64,000 bases of DNA from Botryobacter ruber. GTDB taxonomy: Bacteria > Bacteroidota > Bacteroidia > Cytophagales > Hymenobacteraceae. The stretch is taken from NCBI RefSeq assembly GCF_003347595.2, contig NZ_QCZK02000035.1, positions 186,001-250,000 of the forward strand. The letters run 5' to 3'. Made by a program: the position numbers and the translations under genes. The notes beneath the pieces were generated by a model. It saw only the letters and a list, made by a program, of their open reading frames with translations, was not told the origin of the DNA and made no database searches. Below, one piece after another: positions 16,475 through 25,402 of the stretch. Positions within the stretch are counted from its first letter, which is position 1; every line of letters begins with the position of its first letter.

Positions 16475-18709
16475 ATGAGAAGAAGCGTGTTATTAGTTGC
16501 GGCTTTCCTCTGCAGTTTCCTGGCGAAAGCACAGGAGCAGAAGCTGAACCCGGTGGGGATGAAGACTTCGTGGGGAGAGAAAGTGACAGCAGAAAATGCC
16601 TGGCGTGAGTACCCGAGGCCACAGCTGGTGCGGTCGGAGTGGATGAACCTGAACGGATACTGGGATTATGCAATCGTGCCCCGGGAAGCGAAGGAGCCAA
16701 AGCAGTTCGATGGTAAAATACTGGTGCCGTTCTGCGCCGAGTCGAGCCTCTCGGGTGTTGGCAGAATTGTGCAGCCCGACCAGAAGCTGTGGTATAACAG
16801 AACTTTCGTGGTGCCTGCCGGCTGGAAAGGCAAAAGCGTACTGCTGCACTTTGATGCTGTAGACTGGGAAACAACAGTATGGTTGAACGGTAAAAAGGTG
16901 GGTGAGCACAAGGGTGGCAGCGATCCTTTTTCATTTGATGTTACCAGGTACCTTAGAAAAGGAGGGCAGCAGCAACTGGTGGTGTCTGTCTGGGATCCTA
17001 CCGATACCGATACGCAGGCCCGGGGCAAACAAGTGCTGGAGCCTAAAGGAATCTGGTACACGCCTGTAACAGGTATCTGGCAAACAGTGTGGCTGGAGCC
17101 GGTGGCGAAGGCATATGTGGCTTCCATTCTCCCGGAGCCGGATATCGATCAGAACAAAGTAATTATTAAGCACCAGGTAAACGGAGCAGGCGGTAACGAG
17201 CAGCTTGTAATTAAAGTGCTGAAAGATAACAAAGTAGTTGCCGAAAAAACAGCTGCTGCCAACAAGCCTGTTGAAATAGCTATCCCGGACCCGGAACTCT
17301 GGACGCCTTACTACCCGGAGTTGTACCGCCTGGAGGTGCAGCTGAAGGACGGCAGCAAAACACTCGATAAGGTAAAGTCTTACTTTGCCATGCGCAAAAT
17401 AGCCAAAGGCAAAGACGCGATGGGCTACGAAAGGCTGATGCTCAACAACCAGCCCTTGTTTCAGTACGGTACCCTGGACCAGGGCTGGTGGCCTGACGGT
17501 TTGCTTACGCCTCCTTCCGAAGAGGCAATGCGCTACGATATGGATATGCTCAAAGAAATGGGCTTTAACATGCTGCGTAAGCACATCAAGGTAGAGCCAT
17601 CCCGCTACTACTACTATGCCGACTCCGTGGGGCTGCTGGTGTGGCAGGATATGGTGACCGGTTTTAAGACCGAAGACAGGGAAATTCAGCATATCAAAGC
17701 CGAGGCGAAAGAAGACTGGCGCAGACCGAAAGCATCGGCGCAGCAGTTTGAGCAGGAGTGGAAGTCTATTATCGATCACCTGCGCTTCTTTCCTTCCATC
17801 GTGGTGTGGGTGGTGTTTAACGAAGGCTGGGGACAGTACGATACCAAGCGCCTGGTAGACTGGACGCAGCAGTACGACCCGACCCGTATCATTAACGGCG
17901 TGAGCGGCTGGACCGACCGTGGCGTGGGCGACATGAACGATGCGCATCATTATCCGGGACCTGGCATGGAGCCTGCCGAAGAAAACCCGGGCAGAATTAT
18001 TGTGCTGGGTGAGTTTGGCGGTCTTGGCCTGCCCATCGAAGGCAAAATATGGAACCCGAACATGCGCAACTGGGGCTACCGCACCTACCAAACCAGCGAC
18101 GAGCTGCACAAGGAGTACGCCAAGCTGATGCACAACATGTACCCCATGATTCACAGGGGGCTGGCAGCTGCCGTGTATACCCAGACAACCGACGTGGAAG
18201 GCGAAGTGAACGGCCTGATCACCTATGACCGTAAGAAAGTGAAGATAGAACCGGAGTTGCTTCGTATCCTGCACAAGCCGCTTTACAATACACCCGGTAA
18301 GTCTGTCGCCCTCTTCCAGGATTCGGAGATAAACCCGCAAAACATGCTCATTACCGATAAGCCGCTTTTTATCCCCGGTCTCAAGAGCCTGAATAAGTCG
18401 GATTTTACCCTGGCGAAAGGTCCTGTTACGTTAAAGAAAGGCGATAACCGCTGGGCAGCGAAGTCTTTTAACTTAAATGATATTCCAAGAAACCTGCAAC
18501 TGCGCATCCTGGGCCACGGCGATACGAAAGTTTACTTGAATGGTCAGCTGGTTGTAAATAAGTTTATCAACACCAAGCGCCACTACGACGAGATTAACCT
18601 GAGCGAGTACGACGGGTATCTGAAAAAAGGCGAGAACAGCCTGGTGGTAGAGCTGTCGAATGTGGTTAACGCTTCTGTGTTTGATTTTGGATTATACACA
18701 TTTCAGTAA
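16475..18709 (+). CDS. Glycoside hydrolase family 2 enzyme, paralogue 1
   Basis: A 744-residue exported GH2 enzyme with signal peptide (to about residue 20), an N-terminal sugar-binding jelly roll (NLNGYWDYAI, LHFDAVDWETTVWLNG), an immunoglobulin-like domain and a TIM barrel. Acid/base Glu450 lies in FNEGWGQYD and nucleophile Glu513 in LGEFGGLG. A C-terminal beta domain follows. GH2 enzymes here could be exo-beta-galactosidases or related activities. A paralogue at 31128 has the same length and identical catalytic numbering, and both genes carry the same tandem operator. It is followed after 162 bp by a sulfatase cluster. Confidence 0.92.
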   Translation: MRRSVLLVAAFLCSFLAKAQEQKLNPVGMKTSWGEKVTAENAWREYPRPQLVRSEWMNLNGYWDYAIVPREAKEPKQFDGKILVPFCAESSLSGVGRIVQPDQKLWYNRTFVVPAGWKGKSVLLHFDAVDWETTVWLNGKKVGEHKGGSDPFSFDVTRYLRKGGQQQLVVSVWDPTDTDTQARGKQVLEPKGIWYTPVTGIWQTVWLEPVAKAYVASILPEPDIDQNKVIIKHQVNGAGGNEQLVIKVLKDNKVVAEKTAAANKPVEIAIPDPELWTPYYPELYRLEVQLKDGSKTLDKVKSYFAMRKIAKGKDAMGYERLMLNNQPLFQYGTLDQGWWPDGLLTPPSEEAMRYDMDMLKEMGFNMLRKHIKVEPSRYYYYADSVGLLVWQDMVTGFKTEDREIQHIKAEAKEDWRRPKASAQQFEQEWKSIIDHLRFFPSIVVWVVFNEGWGQYDTKRLVDWTQQYDPTRIINGVSGWTDRGVGDMNDAHHYPGPGMEPAEENPGRIIVLGEFGGLGLPIEGKIWNPNMRNWGYRTYQTSDELHKEYAKLMHNMYPMIHRGLAAAVYTQTTDVEGEVNGLITYDRKKVKIEPELLRILHKPLYNTPGKSVALFQDSEINPQNMLITDKPLFIPGLKSLNKSDFTLAKGPVTLKKGDNRWAAKSFNLNDIPRNLQLRILGHGDTKVYLNGQLVVNKFINTKRHYDEINLSEYDGYLKKGENSLVVELSNVVNASVFDFGLYTFQ

Positions 18710-18871
18710 CAGGTATAAATGGCTTTTGCCTGATGTGCTGCTGTTGAAATAGTTTAAATTTTGCAAAATAAGGTGTTTTCTGTTTGTGTTGGTAAAGTTA
18801 TATTATGTGAAAGCTTGTGCCACCGGTGCAGCAACAGGCTTATAAGGCAACAGCGTAAGAGAGTAGATACC

Positions 18872-20557
18872 ATGAGAAACAATTTTTTTTTGCTGCTGTT
18901 GGGTGTTGCCTGCTTTGCCGGGTGCACCCCACAGGCCGGCAGCCTGAAAGAGCGTCAGGATAAGCGGCCCAACATTGTCATCATCATGGCCGACGACCTG
19001 GGGTACTCGGATATTGGCTGTTATGGCGGCGAAGTTAGTACACCAGCGCTGGACGGGCTGGCAGAAAACGGGATGCGGTTTACGTCGTTTTACAACAGCT
19101 CCCGTTGCTGCCCTACCCGTGCCTCTCTGCTGACGGGGCTTTACCCGCACCAGGCAGGAGTGGGCGCCATGACGCATGACAAAAATACGCCCGGCTACCG
19201 GGGCTACCTGACCGAAAACACAGTTACGATAGCTGAATTACTTAAAAGTGCAGGTTACCATACGGGCATGGTAGGCAAATGGCATATTTCGCAAACCGAG
19301 GAGCTGGAGAAAGAAGAGCAGCTGAAGTGGCTGGCACACCAGGTGGACAAGCCGCAGTTCGGGCCCCTGGAGCAGTATCCGACCAGCCGTGGCTTCGACA
19401 AATACTATGGCAATATCTGGGGAGTGGTAGACTATTTTGATCCCTTCAGCCTGGTAAACGGTACGGCCCCGGTTAAATCTGTACCCGAAGGCTACTACCA
19501 CACCACGGCCATCGGCGATTCTGCGGTGGCTTATGTCGAGGATTTTACCAAAGACGACAAGCCTTTCTTCCTGTATGTTGCGCACACGGCGCCGCACTGG
19601 CCGCTGCAGGCGCTGCACCAGGATATCATGAAATACGAAGATACTTACAAGCCAGGCTGGGAGGCTATCCGGAAAGCACGTTACGAAAGAATGCTCCGGC
19701 TTGGGTTGTTTGATAAAGAAACTGCTGCGCTCTCGCCCTGGATGTTCCCCGAAAAGCAGTGGGAAAGCAATCCGGATAAAGTCTTTGATGCACGCGCCAT
19801 GGCTGTACACGCCGCTATGATCGACCGCATGGACCAGACCATCGCCAAACTGGTAAAGAAGCTGGAGGAAAAAGGCGAACTGGACAACACCCTTATTTTC
19901 TTCCTGTCCGATAACGGTACCAGTTCCGAAAGGCCATCCAAATACGGTCCCGGGTTCGACCGGGCGGGCAGCACCCGCAGGGGAGTACCCGTGGTGTTTC
20001 CTGTTGACAAGGAGGCGCTGCCCGGTTCACAGATGGTGCATTCGGGTATTGGCCCTGAGTGGGCAAGCGTAGGCAACACCCCCTTCCGTTATTTTAAAGC
20101 CAAAGTATACGAAGGCGGCATGGCTACGCCCTTTATCGTGCACTGGCCGGAGAAAGTAAAAAGCAAAGGTGCCATTTCAAGGCACCCGGCCCACGTAATG
20201 GACATCATGGCCACCTGCCTGGATGTGTCCGGAGCGTCTTATCCTGAAACTTATGAAGGCAGGCAGATTACCCCGATGGAAGGAAAAAGTTTTCTGGGCG
20301 CCATACTGGGCAAAGAGCAGAAAGGCCACGAGGTGATCTTCTGGGAACACCTGGGCGCCGCCGCTTTACGCCAGGGCAACTGGAAGCTGGTGCGGCTGGG
20401 GGCGAAGGCGAACTGGGAGCTGTTTAATATGTTAGAAGACAAAACCGAAGTTAACAACCTGGCCGCGCAATATCCTGACAAGGTAAAGGAAATGGCAGCG
20501 CTTTGGGAAAAGATGGCAAAGGAGCAGCATGTGTATCCAAGCCCGGTCTATCAATAA
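18872..20557 (+). CDS. S1-family arylsulfatase lipoprotein
   Basis: A 561-residue sulfatase. I start at the ATG at 18872 because it gives a lipoprotein signal (FAGC, Cys18); a longer frame from a TTG at 18761 lacks one. Asp41-Asp42 are in MADDLG. The formylglycine motif is C79-C-P-T-R in the SRCCPTRASLLTGLYPHQAG block, with GKWHIS and SDNGTS downstream. This layout resembles broad arylsulfatases of the Pseudomonas AtsA type. It leads three consecutive plus-strand sulfatases (18872, 20654, 22253) between GH2 and GH43, suggesting stepwise desulfation of one substrate. Confidence 0.92.
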   Translation: MRNNFFLLLLGVACFAGCTPQAGSLKERQDKRPNIVIIMADDLGYSDIGCYGGEVSTPALDGLAENGMRFTSFYNSSRCCPTRASLLTGLYPHQAGVGAMTHDKNTPGYRGYLTENTVTIAELLKSAGYHTGMVGKWHISQTEELEKEEQLKWLAHQVDKPQFGPLEQYPTSRGFDKYYGNIWGVVDYFDPFSLVNGTAPVKSVPEGYYHTTAIGDSAVAYVEDFTKDDKPFFLYVAHTAPHWPLQALHQDIMKYEDTYKPGWEAIRKARYERMLRLGLFDKETAALSPWMFPEKQWESNPDKVFDARAMAVHAAMIDRMDQTIAKLVKKLEEKGELDNTLIFFLSDNGTSSERPSKYGPGFDRAGSTRRGVPVVFPVDKEALPGSQMVHSGIGPEWASVGNTPFRYFKAKVYEGGMATPFIVHWPEKVKSKGAISRHPAHVMDIMATCLDVSGASYPETYEGRQITPMEGKSFLGAILGKEQKGHEVIFWEHLGAAALRQGNWKLVRLGAKANWELFNMLEDKTEVNNLAAQYPDKVKEMAALWEKMAKEQHVYPSPVYQ

Positions 20558-20590
20558 GCGCAGCAGTCGCAAGCTGGGTTCCTGTTTTCG

Positions 20591-20619
20591 GGCAGCAGAG
20601 GCTATGGTGGCAGGTGCAG
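20591..20619 (+). repeat. Dispersed intergenic repeat, copy 5
   Basis: Reads GCAGCAGAGGCTATGG then TGGCAGGTGCAG, 33 bp after the sulfatase stop, and is followed by CAACCTAAAA. Confidence 0.8.
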
Positions 20620-20653
20620 CAGCGTTTACACAACCTAAAAGTAGTATGGATTG

Positions 20654-22174
20654 ATGAACAACATGAAAAAACGTTGGAACCCGCTTGGCACTGGCAAGGC
20701 AGAAGTAGAAAAGTATAAAGTGTATGGTGTATTTTTATTGATGGCGCTGGCAATTGGGATAACCGCCTGGAGCAATAAGTTATACAGGTCGCAGGCAGTG
20801 CAGGCGGCAAAACCCAATATTGTTCTTTTTATCGGCGACGACCTGGGCGTCACCGATACAGGCCCTTATGGTAACAAGGTCGTGAAAACGCCTAACCTGG
20901 ACCGGTTTGCCAACGAGTCTCTTCTGTTTACGCGAACATTTGCCGGTTCACCCACCTGCGGCCCTTCACGCAGTACCCTGTTTACCGGGCTCATGCCCTT
21001 CCGGCACGGCGCCCACGGCAACCACAGTGGCGTAAAGGATGGCACCCGCTCCCTTATCCATTACCTGAAACCGTTGGGCTACCGGGTAGTTATTGCCGGC
21101 AAGTATCACATAGGCCCCGAAGAGGTGTTCGACTTTGAGCGTGTTTCCGGCACCAATGTGCCGGAGCCCGGCCACGAGCAGAAGCCCGGCCTTAATTACG
21201 ACCTGAACATGGCCCCGGTGGATAAGTGGTTAGCCCGCCAGCAGCACGACCAGCCTTTCCTGCTGATTGTGGCCGACCACAGCCCGCATGTGATCTGGCC
21301 TGAAACATCAACGTACGCTCCGGCGGAAGTTGATATCCCGGCTATCCACATCGACACCGAAGATACCCGTAAATCGCGGGTCCGTTATTACGAAGACATC
21401 ACCAAAATGGACGGGAACGTGGGCAAGCTGCTGCACAGCCTGGAGCAGCACGGGCTTTCCGGGAATACCATGGTGGTTTTTACTGCCGACCAGGGACCGC
21501 AGTGGCCTTTCGCCAAGTGGAGCCTCTACGACTATGGTATCCGGACTCCTCTGCTCATCCGTTGGCCCGGGCAGGTAAAAGCAGGCACACGCACCAATGC
21601 GCTGGTGTCGCAGGCAGACTTGTTGCCCACGTTTGTGGAAATAGCCGGCGGAAAAGCGCCCGGAAACATCGACGGGCAGAGCCTGCTCCCGGTGCTGCAG
21701 GGAAAGCAGGACGAACACCGGAAAGTAGTGTTTGCCTCCCACACCGGCGACAGGCATATGAACCGCTCGCCATCGCGCATGTTGCGTACATCCCGTTACA
21801 AATACATCCTGAACCTGGCCCCTGAAAATGTGTACCACACGCACATGGATAAAGCCAAAGACCACGACGGCGGCCGCGAGTACTGGGACTCCTGGGTAGA
21901 AAAAGCGAAGACCGACAAACAGGCCGCTGCCATTCTGGAGCGCTACCACCACCACCCGGCGGAGGAACTGTACGACCTGGAAGCAGACCCGCACGAAACG
22001 CAAAACCTTGCTGCAAACCCGAAATATGCCGGCATGCTGAAAGATTTCCGGAAACAGCTGGCTGACTGGCGGCAGAAGCAGGGCGATGCTGAAACAGGTC
22101 CCGAAGAAATACCGGAGGCAAAAGCACCTGTAAAAGGAGCAAAGCCGGTAGCGCCGTATGTTTTCCTGGATTAG
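20654..22174 (+). CDS. S1-family sulfatase, sulfamidase-like
   Basis: A 506-residue sulfatase with an uncleaved-looking N-terminal membrane segment (about residues 24-39), so it may be anchored in the envelope. Asp62-Asp63 lie in IGDDLG, the formylglycine motif is C102-G-P-S-R, the GKYHIG block follows, and the metal site is TADQGPQWPF. It resembles the short N-sulfoglucosamine-sulfohydrolase-like group, as do the enzymes at 215, 22253 and 33385. The start is uncertain: ATG codons at 20654 and 20663 are both possible. It ends 78 bp before the next sulfatase gene. Confidence 0.9.
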   Translation: MNNMKKRWNPLGTGKAEVEKYKVYGVFLLMALAIGITAWSNKLYRSQAVQAAKPNIVLFIGDDLGVTDTGPYGNKVVKTPNLDRFANESLLFTRTFAGSPTCGPSRSTLFTGLMPFRHGAHGNHSGVKDGTRSLIHYLKPLGYRVVIAGKYHIGPEEVFDFERVSGTNVPEPGHEQKPGLNYDLNMAPVDKWLARQQHDQPFLLIVADHSPHVIWPETSTYAPAEVDIPAIHIDTEDTRKSRVRYYEDITKMDGNVGKLLHSLEQHGLSGNTMVVFTADQGPQWPFAKWSLYDYGIRTPLLIRWPGQVKAGTRTNALVSQADLLPTFVEIAGGKAPGNIDGQSLLPVLQGKQDEHRKVVFASHTGDRHMNRSPSRMLRTSRYKYILNLAPENVYHTHMDKAKDHDGGREYWDSWVEKAKTDKQAAAILERYHHHPAEELYDLEADPHETQNLAANPKYAGMLKDFRKQLADWRQKQGDAETGPEEIPEAKAPVKGAKPVAPYVFLD

Positions 22175-22252
22175 GTACCACAAGGGGTGTACAGCTCGTG
22201 TTTCATTAATATTGGTTGGGAAAAAATAACCTGTTAAATAACATAGAACCAG

Positions 22253-23668
22253 ATGAATAGAATGTACTTGCAAACGGCAGCAAAGGCAATGCTCGGGCTA
22301 TTGCTGCTGCTGTGTTCCGGGAAGCTGTATGCGCAGGAGAAGCAAGCCGGTGCCGGAGCAAAAAAGAATCAGCCTAACATTGTGATTATTATGGCCGATG
22401 ACCTGGCCAGCAATGAGCTCAGCTGCTATGGCGGTAAAAATATCAAAACACCACAGATAGATGCGCTGGCAAAAGAAGGTTTACGGTTTAACAGGATATA
22501 TGCATCGGAAGCCATGTGTATCCCTATCCGGGCATCGTTGTTTACGGGTTTATACCCGGTAAAACATGGTTCTTTTCAGAACCACAAACAGGTGCATCCT
22601 AACCAGAAAAGCATCGGGCATTACCTGGGTGACCTGGGGTACCGCGTGGCTTTAACCGGGAAAGACCATAGCACAAAGCCCCGCAGTGTTTTCCCTTTTG
22701 AAATTATAGAAGGGTTTGAACCGAATTGCGTGGCCAGAACGGCTGATTACAACCTGGATCAGCTCAGAAGCTTTGTCAGCAACAGCCGGAAGCCATACTG
22801 CCTGTTTGTGATGAGCACCAATCCGCATGCCCCCTGGACCGTAGGCGACCCATCCGAGTTCGATCCGGCTAAACTAACCTTGCCGCCTCACTGGGTAGAT
22901 ACAAAGGAGACAAGGCAGCTGTTTACCAGGTACCTGGCCGAGGTAAGACAGCTCGATAATGAAGTAGGCGATGTCATGAAAATGCTGAAAGAGACCGGGC
23001 AGGATAAAAACACCATGGTCATTTTTTTAGGAGAGCAGGGGCCACAGTTCCCCGGAGGCAAATGGAACCTGTGGGACCACGGGGTTAAAAGTGCCATGAT
23101 TGTGCGCTATCCGGGTAACGTGAAACCGGGTAGCCAGACCGATGCACTGGTGCAATACGAAGACATTGCGCCTACCCTGATCGAGCTGGCCGGGGGAAAA
23201 GCCGTTGCCGGCCTGGACGGGACCAGCTTTTTGCCTGTAGTTGCAGGTAAAGCGAAGCAGCACCGGCAATACGCGTACGGGGTGCACAACAACATTCCGG
23301 AAGGGCCTGCTTACCCTATCCGCAACATCCGGAACGACAGGTATAAACTAATTTTGAACCTTACCCCTGAAGCAGATTATCGCATCAAGTACATGATGAC
23401 ACCCGGCAGAAATACAGTCCTGTGGGATAGCTGGCAGGCGGAGGCAGAAACATCTGAAAAAGCAAAATTTGTCACCAACCGGCTTGTACACAGGCCCGCC
23501 GTCGAGTTTTACGATACACAGCAAGACCCCTGGGAACTGAACAACCTGGCCAATGATCCTGCTTATGCCGCTACGATAAAAACATTTACCCTGGAGCTTC
23601 AGAAATGGATGAAAGAGCAGGGAGACGAAGGCGCCGCCATGGACAGAGTGTACGAAAAACCTCATTAG
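22253..23668 (+). CDS. Sulfatase-family protein with atypical active-site motif
   Basis: A 471-residue exported protein with the S1 sulfatase fold. The signal peptide ends near LYAQE, and Asp49-Asp50 are in MADDLAS. Two key sites are unusual. The formylglycine motif reads C89-I-P-I-R, keeping Cys, Pro and Arg but replacing the usual small residues with Ile. The metal loop normally D-N/Q-G reads LGEQGPQFP, with Glu for Asp. The Lys/His block is GKDHS. It may have altered specificity or be poorly active. A TAATATTG octamer at 22207-22214, 39 bp before the ATG, may serve as a -7 box. Its stop codon abuts a dispersed repeat. Confidence 0.87.
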   Translation: MNRMYLQTAAKAMLGLLLLLCSGKLYAQEKQAGAGAKKNQPNIVIIMADDLASNELSCYGGKNIKTPQIDALAKEGLRFNRIYASEAMCIPIRASLFTGLYPVKHGSFQNHKQVHPNQKSIGHYLGDLGYRVALTGKDHSTKPRSVFPFEIIEGFEPNCVARTADYNLDQLRSFVSNSRKPYCLFVMSTNPHAPWTVGDPSEFDPAKLTLPPHWVDTKETRQLFTRYLAEVRQLDNEVGDVMKMLKETGQDKNTMVIFLGEQGPQFPGGKWNLWDHGVKSAMIVRYPGNVKPGSQTDALVQYEDIAPTLIELAGGKAVAGLDGTSFLPVVAGKAKQHRQYAYGVHNNIPEGPAYPIRNIRNDRYKLILNLTPEADYRIKYMMTPGRNTVLWDSWQAEAETSEKAKFVTNRLVHRPAVEFYDTQQDPWELNNLANDPAYAATIKTFTLELQKWMKEQGDEGAAMDRVYEKPH

Positions 23669-23695
23669 CAGCAGCGGGTATGGAGGCAGCTGCAG
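23667..23695 (+). repeat. Dispersed intergenic repeat, copy 6
   Basis: A copy overlapping the last two bases of the sulfatase stop codon (AGCAGCGGGTATGG then AGGCAGCTGCAG), with the tail ACTTTTTTAG. Confidence 0.7.
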
Positions 23696-23798
23696 ACAAC
23701 TTTTTTAGGTCATTCAGGCTTTCCTGTGCGTGCTCCGGTAGTTTTTCAGCGTTTCTTTTCTTTCTTTAGCCAAACAAATTTAGATACATTTTTTGAAT

Positions 23799-24830
23799 AT
23801 GAAATTTTCAGCTTTTAGCTTCACTTACGCACGTAACTATTTTTTCTGCCTGGTGCTTCTTTCCTGTGCCGTTAGCTGCAAACCTGCTGAGGCACAGCAG
23901 AAAACTGCAGTTAGCCAGGGAAATGATATTTTGCTGGCCGACCCTACCATGTTCTTCCATAAGGGTACCTATTACCTGTATGGCACCGGGGGCAACACCG
24001 GCCAGGGGTTCCTGGTGTATACTTCGAAGGATATGCAAAACTGGGAAGGCCCGGCGGGAAAAAGAGCGGGTTTTGCTTTTAAGAAAGGAGATGGCTTTGG
24101 AGATGCCAAGTTCTGGGCGCCGCAGGTATTTCAGTACAACAACAAATTCCACATGGCTTATGTGGCCAACGAAAGTATTGCCATAGCCGAGAGCGACAGC
24201 CCGCTTGGCCCTTTTACCCAAAAAGATAAAAAAGCCCTGGCGGCTCCCGTCAGGCAGATAGACCCTTTCCTGTTTGTAGATGACGATGGCAAAAAATACA
24301 TGTACCATGTGCGGGTGGCCGATGGCGGCAACAGGATGTTTGTAGCCGAAATGACCGACGATCTTTCCGCCATGAAAATGGAAACCCTGAAGGAATGTAT
24401 CAGGGCCACAGACACCTGGGAGAACACCGAAAATGATGCCTGGTCTGTAACAGAGGGGCCAACCGTACTCAAGCACAAAGGCACCTACTACTTTATCTAC
24501 AGCGCCAACCATTTTAAGTGGCCAAGTTATGCCGTTGGTTATGCTACCAGCAAAAGCCCGTACGGTCCGTGGAAAAAATACGAGGGCAACCCGATCATCA
24601 GCAAAGCCAACATTGGGCAGAATGGAACGGGGCATGGCGATGTGGTTCAGGATAAAAAAGGAAACATGTTTTATGTATTCCACACACACCAGTCTGCCAC
24701 TGAAGTCGGACCCCGAAAAACAGCTGTGGTAAAACTCAATTTCTCCAAAGACGCCAACGGTGGCCCGGATAAACTGAGCATCGACGAGAACAGTTTTCAT
24801 TTCCTTAAAAGCTCCGAATCCCATCAGTAA
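23799..24830 (+). CDS. Glycoside hydrolase family 43-like lipoprotein
   Basis: A 343-residue enzyme. I use the ATG at 23799. The N-terminus has a lipoprotein signal ending AVSC. The five-bladed propeller carries Asp48 in LADPTMF, Asp155 in QIDPFLF and Glu219 in VTEGPTV, the expected GH43 base, modulator and acid. It has the compact single-domain form. It ends the run of GH2 and three sulfatases and precedes the TonB-dependent receptor. Likely removes arabinofuranosyl, xylosyl or galactosyl residues; the linkage is unknown. Two adjacent hairpins follow its stop. Confidence 0.87.
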   Translation: MKFSAFSFTYARNYFFCLVLLSCAVSCKPAEAQQKTAVSQGNDILLADPTMFFHKGTYYLYGTGGNTGQGFLVYTSKDMQNWEGPAGKRAGFAFKKGDGFGDAKFWAPQVFQYNNKFHMAYVANESIAIAESDSPLGPFTQKDKKALAAPVRQIDPFLFVDDDGKKYMYHVRVADGGNRMFVAEMTDDLSAMKMETLKECIRATDTWENTENDAWSVTEGPTVLKHKGTYYFIYSANHFKWPSYAVGYATSKSPYGPWKKYEGNPIISKANIGQNGTGHGDVVQDKKGNMFYVFHTHQSATEVGPRKTAVVKLNFSKDANGGPDKLSIDENSFHFLKSSESHQ

Positions 24831-24845
24831 TCAGCTGGTTTGGGT

Positions 24846-24878
24846 TCGGGTTTTCCCCGAAAAGGTCAAATGACCTTT
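24846..24878 (+). terminator. Two adjacent hairpins after GH43
   Basis: TTCGGG pairs with CCCGAA (24846-24862), directly followed by the dyad AAAGGTCA-AA-TGACCTTT (24861-24878). This may end the upstream transcript. The second dyad, with a 2-nt centre, could instead be a protein-binding palindrome. Confidence 0.4.
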
Positions 24879-24944
24879 GTTGGAAAGGTATTGCTTTCGT
24901 TCCCTTAGCAGAACACTTTTTTTTGTTTACCGCATAGGCTAAAC

Positions 24945-24973
24945 AGCAGCAGTAGGTATGGTGGCTGGTGCAG
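24945..24973 (+). repeat. Dispersed intergenic repeat, copy 7
   Basis: Reads AGCAGTAGGTATGG then TGGCTGGTGCAG, 114 bp after the GH43 stop. Confidence 0.7.
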
Positions 24974-25002
24974 CAGAATGTTAGTGCGTTCCGTTTTGCA
25001 TA

Positions 25003-25027
25003 CAGCACCTGTCACCATACCCGCTGC
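25003..25027 (-). repeat. Dispersed intergenic repeat, copy 8
   Basis: A minus-strand copy (GCAGCGGGTATGG then TGACAGGTGCTG) facing copy 7 across about 29 bp, so the two can form an imperfect stem. Confidence 0.6.
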
Positions 25028-25080
25028 ACATTTTCACTTCCTGTCCTGCCGCTTTTGCCGCCCGGTAAAGCAAATGCTTT

Positions 25081-25110
25081 CTGCTGTACCGGCCACCATA
25101 CCCGCTTCGG
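25081..25110 (-). repeat. Dispersed intergenic repeat, copy 9 (diverged)
   Basis: A diverged minus-strand copy keeping GCGGGTATGGTGG. Weaker than the others. Confidence 0.4.
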
Positions 25111-25270
25111 CACTTCTTCCACATTTTCTTTCTCCAGTCGCTACTCCTGCACCCCGTGTGCAGATTGTAATTTTCTGTGCTCCGGGCAAAATTAATAAGG
25201 GCACCCCGGCGTGGGTTTCTGCAGAAATCATATGGTGCAGTACCCGGATTATCGCTCCTGATCGGGTTGT

Positions 25271-25335
25271 GCTACATAGTTGTTACATTCTGCTACAATT
25301 TTGCTAATGCAGTTGAGCCCCTGACATTACATTTG
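25271..25335 (+). promoter_or_regulatory. Tandem half-site operator and -7 box, receptor promoter B
   Basis: Half-sites GCTACATAGTTGTTA (25271) and GCTACAATTTTGCTA (25292) start 21 bp apart. The -7 box TACATTTG, a perfect TAnnTTTG, starts at 25328, 36 bp after half-site 2. Confidence 0.8.
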
Positions 25336-25402
25336 TTGTCAGGATCACTTTTATAAAATTATCTCCTTTAGCTCCATTCGTAGTTCAGTTTTTAGTTACT
25401 AT

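Larger units (their letters stand above)
24831..25402. other. Intergenic region upstream of first TonB-dependent receptor
   Basis: A 572-bp region with two hairpins (24846-24878), three dispersed repeat copies (one plus, two minus orientation) and the tandem operator/promoter at 25271-25335. No coding sequence is convincing. Confidence 0.6.

Noticed and set aside
16931..18340. 469-codon open frame antisense to the first GH2
   Set aside because: The sense strand carries complete GH2 catalytic motifs; the antisense protein is rich in His/Val/Arg typical of shadow frames.
18761..18871. N-terminal extension of the arylsulfatase from a TTG codon
   Set aside because: The extension is not signal-like, whereas the ATG at 18872 starts a lipoprotein signal.
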